A stretch of 64,000 nucleotides of DNA, taken from Draconibacterium sp. Its GTDB lineage: Bacteria; Bacteroidota; Bacteroidia; Bacteroidales; Prolixibacteraceae. The position numbers were made by a program, and so were the translations under genes. Below are positions 62,219 to 64,000 of this stretch, in pieces; position 1 is the stretch's first letter, and every line of letters begins with the position of its first letter. A model generated the notes under the pieces. It was not told the DNA's origin. It worked only from the letters and a program-made list of their open reading frames with translations, and searched no databases. Location: contig WOYV01000078.1 of assembly GCA_011620585.1 (NCBI GenBank), positions 1 to 64,000 on the forward strand, given 5' to 3'.

Positions 62219-63163
62219 ATGAAAATTTCTGTTGTCATACCGCTGTATAACGAAGGTGTTCTGGTTGAGCGCTTGGTTGACGAAGTTCGTCAACAGCTTG
62301 ATCTGATGGACGAAACTTTCGAATTGGTATGTGTCGACGACGGAAGCACGGATGATACACTGGCTAAATTGCTCGATCTGAGAAATAGCAAGAATAATCA
62401 ACTCAAATTGATTGCACTTTCCAGAAATTTCGGGTTGCAGGCAGCAATTACCGCCGGACTGGATCATGCTACGGGCGATTTTGTTGTAATTATGGATGGC
62501 GATTTACAGGATCCTCCTGAAATGATTCCGGTACTGATTTCGAAAATAAAGAATAGCAAGGCAGATATTGTTTCGGCGGTGCGAAATACCCGTCAGGAAA
62601 AATTCAGCAAACGTTTTTATATCAACGTATTTCATAAAATTTTTAAAAATATCTCGGAAAGCGAGCAGGTAGAACAAAGCGGTAATTTTTCAGTTCTGAA
62701 CCGAAAAGCCGTTGATGCCGTTCTTCGGTTTTCGGAACACAATCGTTATTTCCCGGGCATTCGGAACTTTATCGGATTCAAACACGAATTTGTTCTTTAC
62801 GACCGTCCCGACAGACCGGAAGGATCGGCTAAGATGAGTCGGAAGAAATTGTTTGCCCTGGCCGCCGATGCAATTTACTCGTTTTCGAAGTGGCCCATTA
62901 AAGCATGTTTGTACCTTGGGTTGTCGGGTGTGGTGATTTTCCTGCTGGCGATTATTTATACGCTGGTCTCCAAAATTACAGGGCTTGCACCTTTTGGCTG
63001 GTCGTCTACATTTTTAGCCATCAGTTTTTTTGGTTCGGTTCAGCTTACTTTCCTCGGATTGATCGGGGAATACATTTTCAGGATTTACAAGGAAGTTCAA
63101 AAACGCCCGATCTACTTTGTGAAAGAGGTGTACGATAATACAGGTTCAGAAGAAACAAAATAG
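62219..63163 (+). CDS. GT2 glycosyltransferase, DPM1/GtrB-like
   Basis: This 314-residue protein has a GT-A domain (SVVIPLYNEG, VDDGSTDDT, MDGDLQDPPEM with the DXD motif) and two C-terminal membrane helices with an FLGLIGEYIFRIYKEVQ ending, the polyprenyl-phosphate glycosyltransferase form. It would transfer a sugar from a nucleotide donor to undecaprenyl phosphate, making a donor for a membrane GT-C enzyme such as the next gene. Six bases separate it from the oxidoreductase gene. Confidence 0.92.
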   Translation: MKISVVIPLYNEGVLVERLVDEVRQQLDLMDETFELVCVDDGSTDDTLAKLLDLRNSKNNQLKLIALSRNFGLQAAITAGLDHATGDFVVIMDGDLQDPPEMIPVLISKIKNSKADIVSAVRNTRQEKFSKRFYINVFHKIFKNISESEQVEQSGNFSVLNRKAVDAVLRFSEHNRYFPGIRNFIGFKHEFVLYDRPDRPEGSAKMSRKKLFALAADAIYSFSKWPIKACLYLGLSGVVIFLLAIIYTLVSKITGLAPFGWSSTFLAISFFGSVQLTFLGLIGEYIFRIYKEVQKRPIYFVKEVYDNTGSEETK

Positions 63164-63165
63164 AA

Positions 63166-64000
63166 ATGAATAATACATCCAATATATTTTCTGCACGAAA
63201 CGTGTTTTTTGCCAGCCTGATTTTGGCCGGTATTTTACTCGCGTTTCTGGCTCCCAACGCTGCAGTAAATGTGGATGAAATGTTGCATTATCCTCATGCC
63301 AAACAGGTGGTTAACTGGTATTTTACCGGGGGGAAAGATGTATCGTGCCTTGATACCCCAACAAGCAACTTAAAATATTACGGGCAATCGGTGGATAATT
63401 TTACAGCACTGGTTAACCGGGTTTTTCATATTCAAAACGAATTTTTGACACGACATTTAACCGGAGCATTTTTCTTTTGGTTACTGTTGGTTTTTGGCGG
63501 TTTGCTTGGTAAAGAACTGACAAAATCTTACTGGACATCGGTATTGGTTGTACTTTCCCTGCTACTTACCCCACGTTTATTTGGACAAGCGTTCGGAAAT
63601 TTAAAAGACATTCCTTTTGCCGCGGGTTATGTTGCAGGTATCCTATATATAATTCGGATTTTAAAGACATTCCCAAAACAAAGCTGGCGCAATGTAATTT
63701 CTTTGGCAATAGCCATTGCATTTGCCATATCGGTGCGTGCAGGCGGTTTAATTTTGTTCGCCTACCTGGCATTGGGCATTCTTGCCTTATTTGTTGTAAA
63801 GCCTTTTTTACTTAAATATATCGTTTCAACTAAATCTTGTATTGTAAGGCTAACGGGCCAGGGTTTGACAATAGCAGTAGCCGGGTATTTTCTCGGTTTA
63901 CTGTTCTGGCCCTTTGCCTTACAGGACGTTTTTCGCCACCCGTTGGAAAGCCTGTCGATGATGGAGCATTATGCGGTGAGCATTAAGCAAATTTTTAACG
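63166..64000 (+). CDS. GT39/GT-C-like integral membrane glycosyltransferase, 5' part
   Basis: The frame opens at ATG 63166, two bases after the GT2 stop, and stays open to the window end, so the 3' end is missing. The 278 visible residues have many hydrophobic helices. The first extracytoplasmic loop holds VNVDEMLHYPHAKQVVNW, an acidic pair after helix 1 as in GT39 and ArnT-type GT-C enzymes. Later segments include LLTPRLFGQAFGNLKDIPFAAGY. It would use the polyprenyl-linked sugar made by the upstream GT2. The acceptor is unknown. Confidence 0.8.
   Translation, partial: MNNTSNIFSARNVFFASLILAGILLAFLAPNAAVNVDEMLHYPHAKQVVNWYFTGGKDVSCLDTPTSNLKYYGQSVDNFTALVNRVFHIQNEFLTRHLTGAFFFWLLLVFGGLLGKELTKSYWTSVLVVLSLLLTPRLFGQAFGNLKDIPFAAGYVAGILYIIRILKTFPKQSWRNVISLAIAIAFAISVRAGGLILFAYLALGILALFVVKPFLLKYIVSTKSCIVRLTGQGLTIAVAGYFLGLLFWPFALQDVFRHPLESLSMMEHYAVSIKQIFN

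Noticed and set aside
1-64000. CRISPR array, tRNA/rRNA genes, insertion sequences, prophage
   Set aside because: No regularly spaced repeats, no cloverleaf-like segments, no transposase or integrase genes and no phage structural genes were seen.

Overview
The window is about 64 kb of a Bacteroidota chromosome. The evidence is a SusC/SusD-type outer-membrane glycan locus, type IX secretion (T9SS) sorting domains and a PorP/SprF protein, short Bacteroidota lipoprotein signals, promoters of the TTTG/TAnnTTTG type, a b558-type succinate dehydrogenase and a eukaryote-like IleS. The mix suggests a marine or anaerobic Bacteroidales/Marinilabiliales-like organism; that rank is inference. No rRNA, tRNA, CRISPR array, insertion sequence or phage gene was seen.

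Region 1 (1-1.95 kb): the end of a T9SS type B secreted adhesin-like protein, followed with no gap by its PorP/SprF partner. Region 2 (2-21.8 kb): a starch/maltodextrin utilisation locus. A leftward operon encodes SusC, SusD, a SusE-like lipoprotein, a SusF-like lipoprotein with three FN3-like and three starch-binding-like modules, and a large T9SS-sorted GH13 amylase. Divergent from it are a LacI-family regulator and a rightward set: an MFS disaccharide transporter, a GH65 maltose phosphorylase, a periplasmic GH13 cyclomaltodextrinase/neopullulanase and a SusG-like lipoprotein GH13. A palindrome centred on GCAAACGTTTGC lies both in the susC/lacI gap and ahead of the transporter, so one LacI-type protein probably controls both arms. 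Starch would be cut at the surface, imported by SusCD, trimmed in the periplasm, carried in as maltose and phosphorolysed. The beta-phosphoglucomutase this needs is absent from the locus; a HAD protein of that family lies at 54 kb.

Region 3 (22-34.5 kb): mixed genes. They include a BlaI/M56-TonB sensor pair with two clear BlaI-type operators (one over its own -7 box), Mfd, a secreted peroxiredoxin, a zinc-ribbon protein, ElaA, a GntP-type permease and a CobW-family GTPase lacking the usual CxCC. Region 4 (34.6-45.1 kb): sdhCAB, a CPBP protease, a DUF1080 lipoprotein, a BtpA-family protein, a stand-alone CBM48, an aldose epimerase and three small lipoproteins. Region 5 (45.5-56.5 kb): housekeeping genes ileS, a DksA-like gene, lspA, cysS, ribE, a pteridine-reductase-like SDR with folB and folK, the HAD protein, and tnaA behind a short leader ORF.

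Region 6 (56.6-64 kb) is the most unusual part. A membrane-spanning protein with an extracytoplasmic PI-PLC-like and LamG-like sensor half and a cytoplasmic SARP-like winged helix plus BTAD half is divergent from an operon. That operon encodes an NrfH-type tetraheme cytochrome fused to a formylglycine-generating-enzyme (SUMF1) fold, then a Tat-exported Gfo/Idh/MocA oxidoreductase, a GT2 glycosyltransferase and a GT39-like membrane protein cut by the window end. The gap between them carries repeated AATTAAG heptamers at about 11-bp spacing and a perfect 14-bp palindrome. The layout suggests a regulated, redox-linked envelope sugar-oxidation system; the function is not established.
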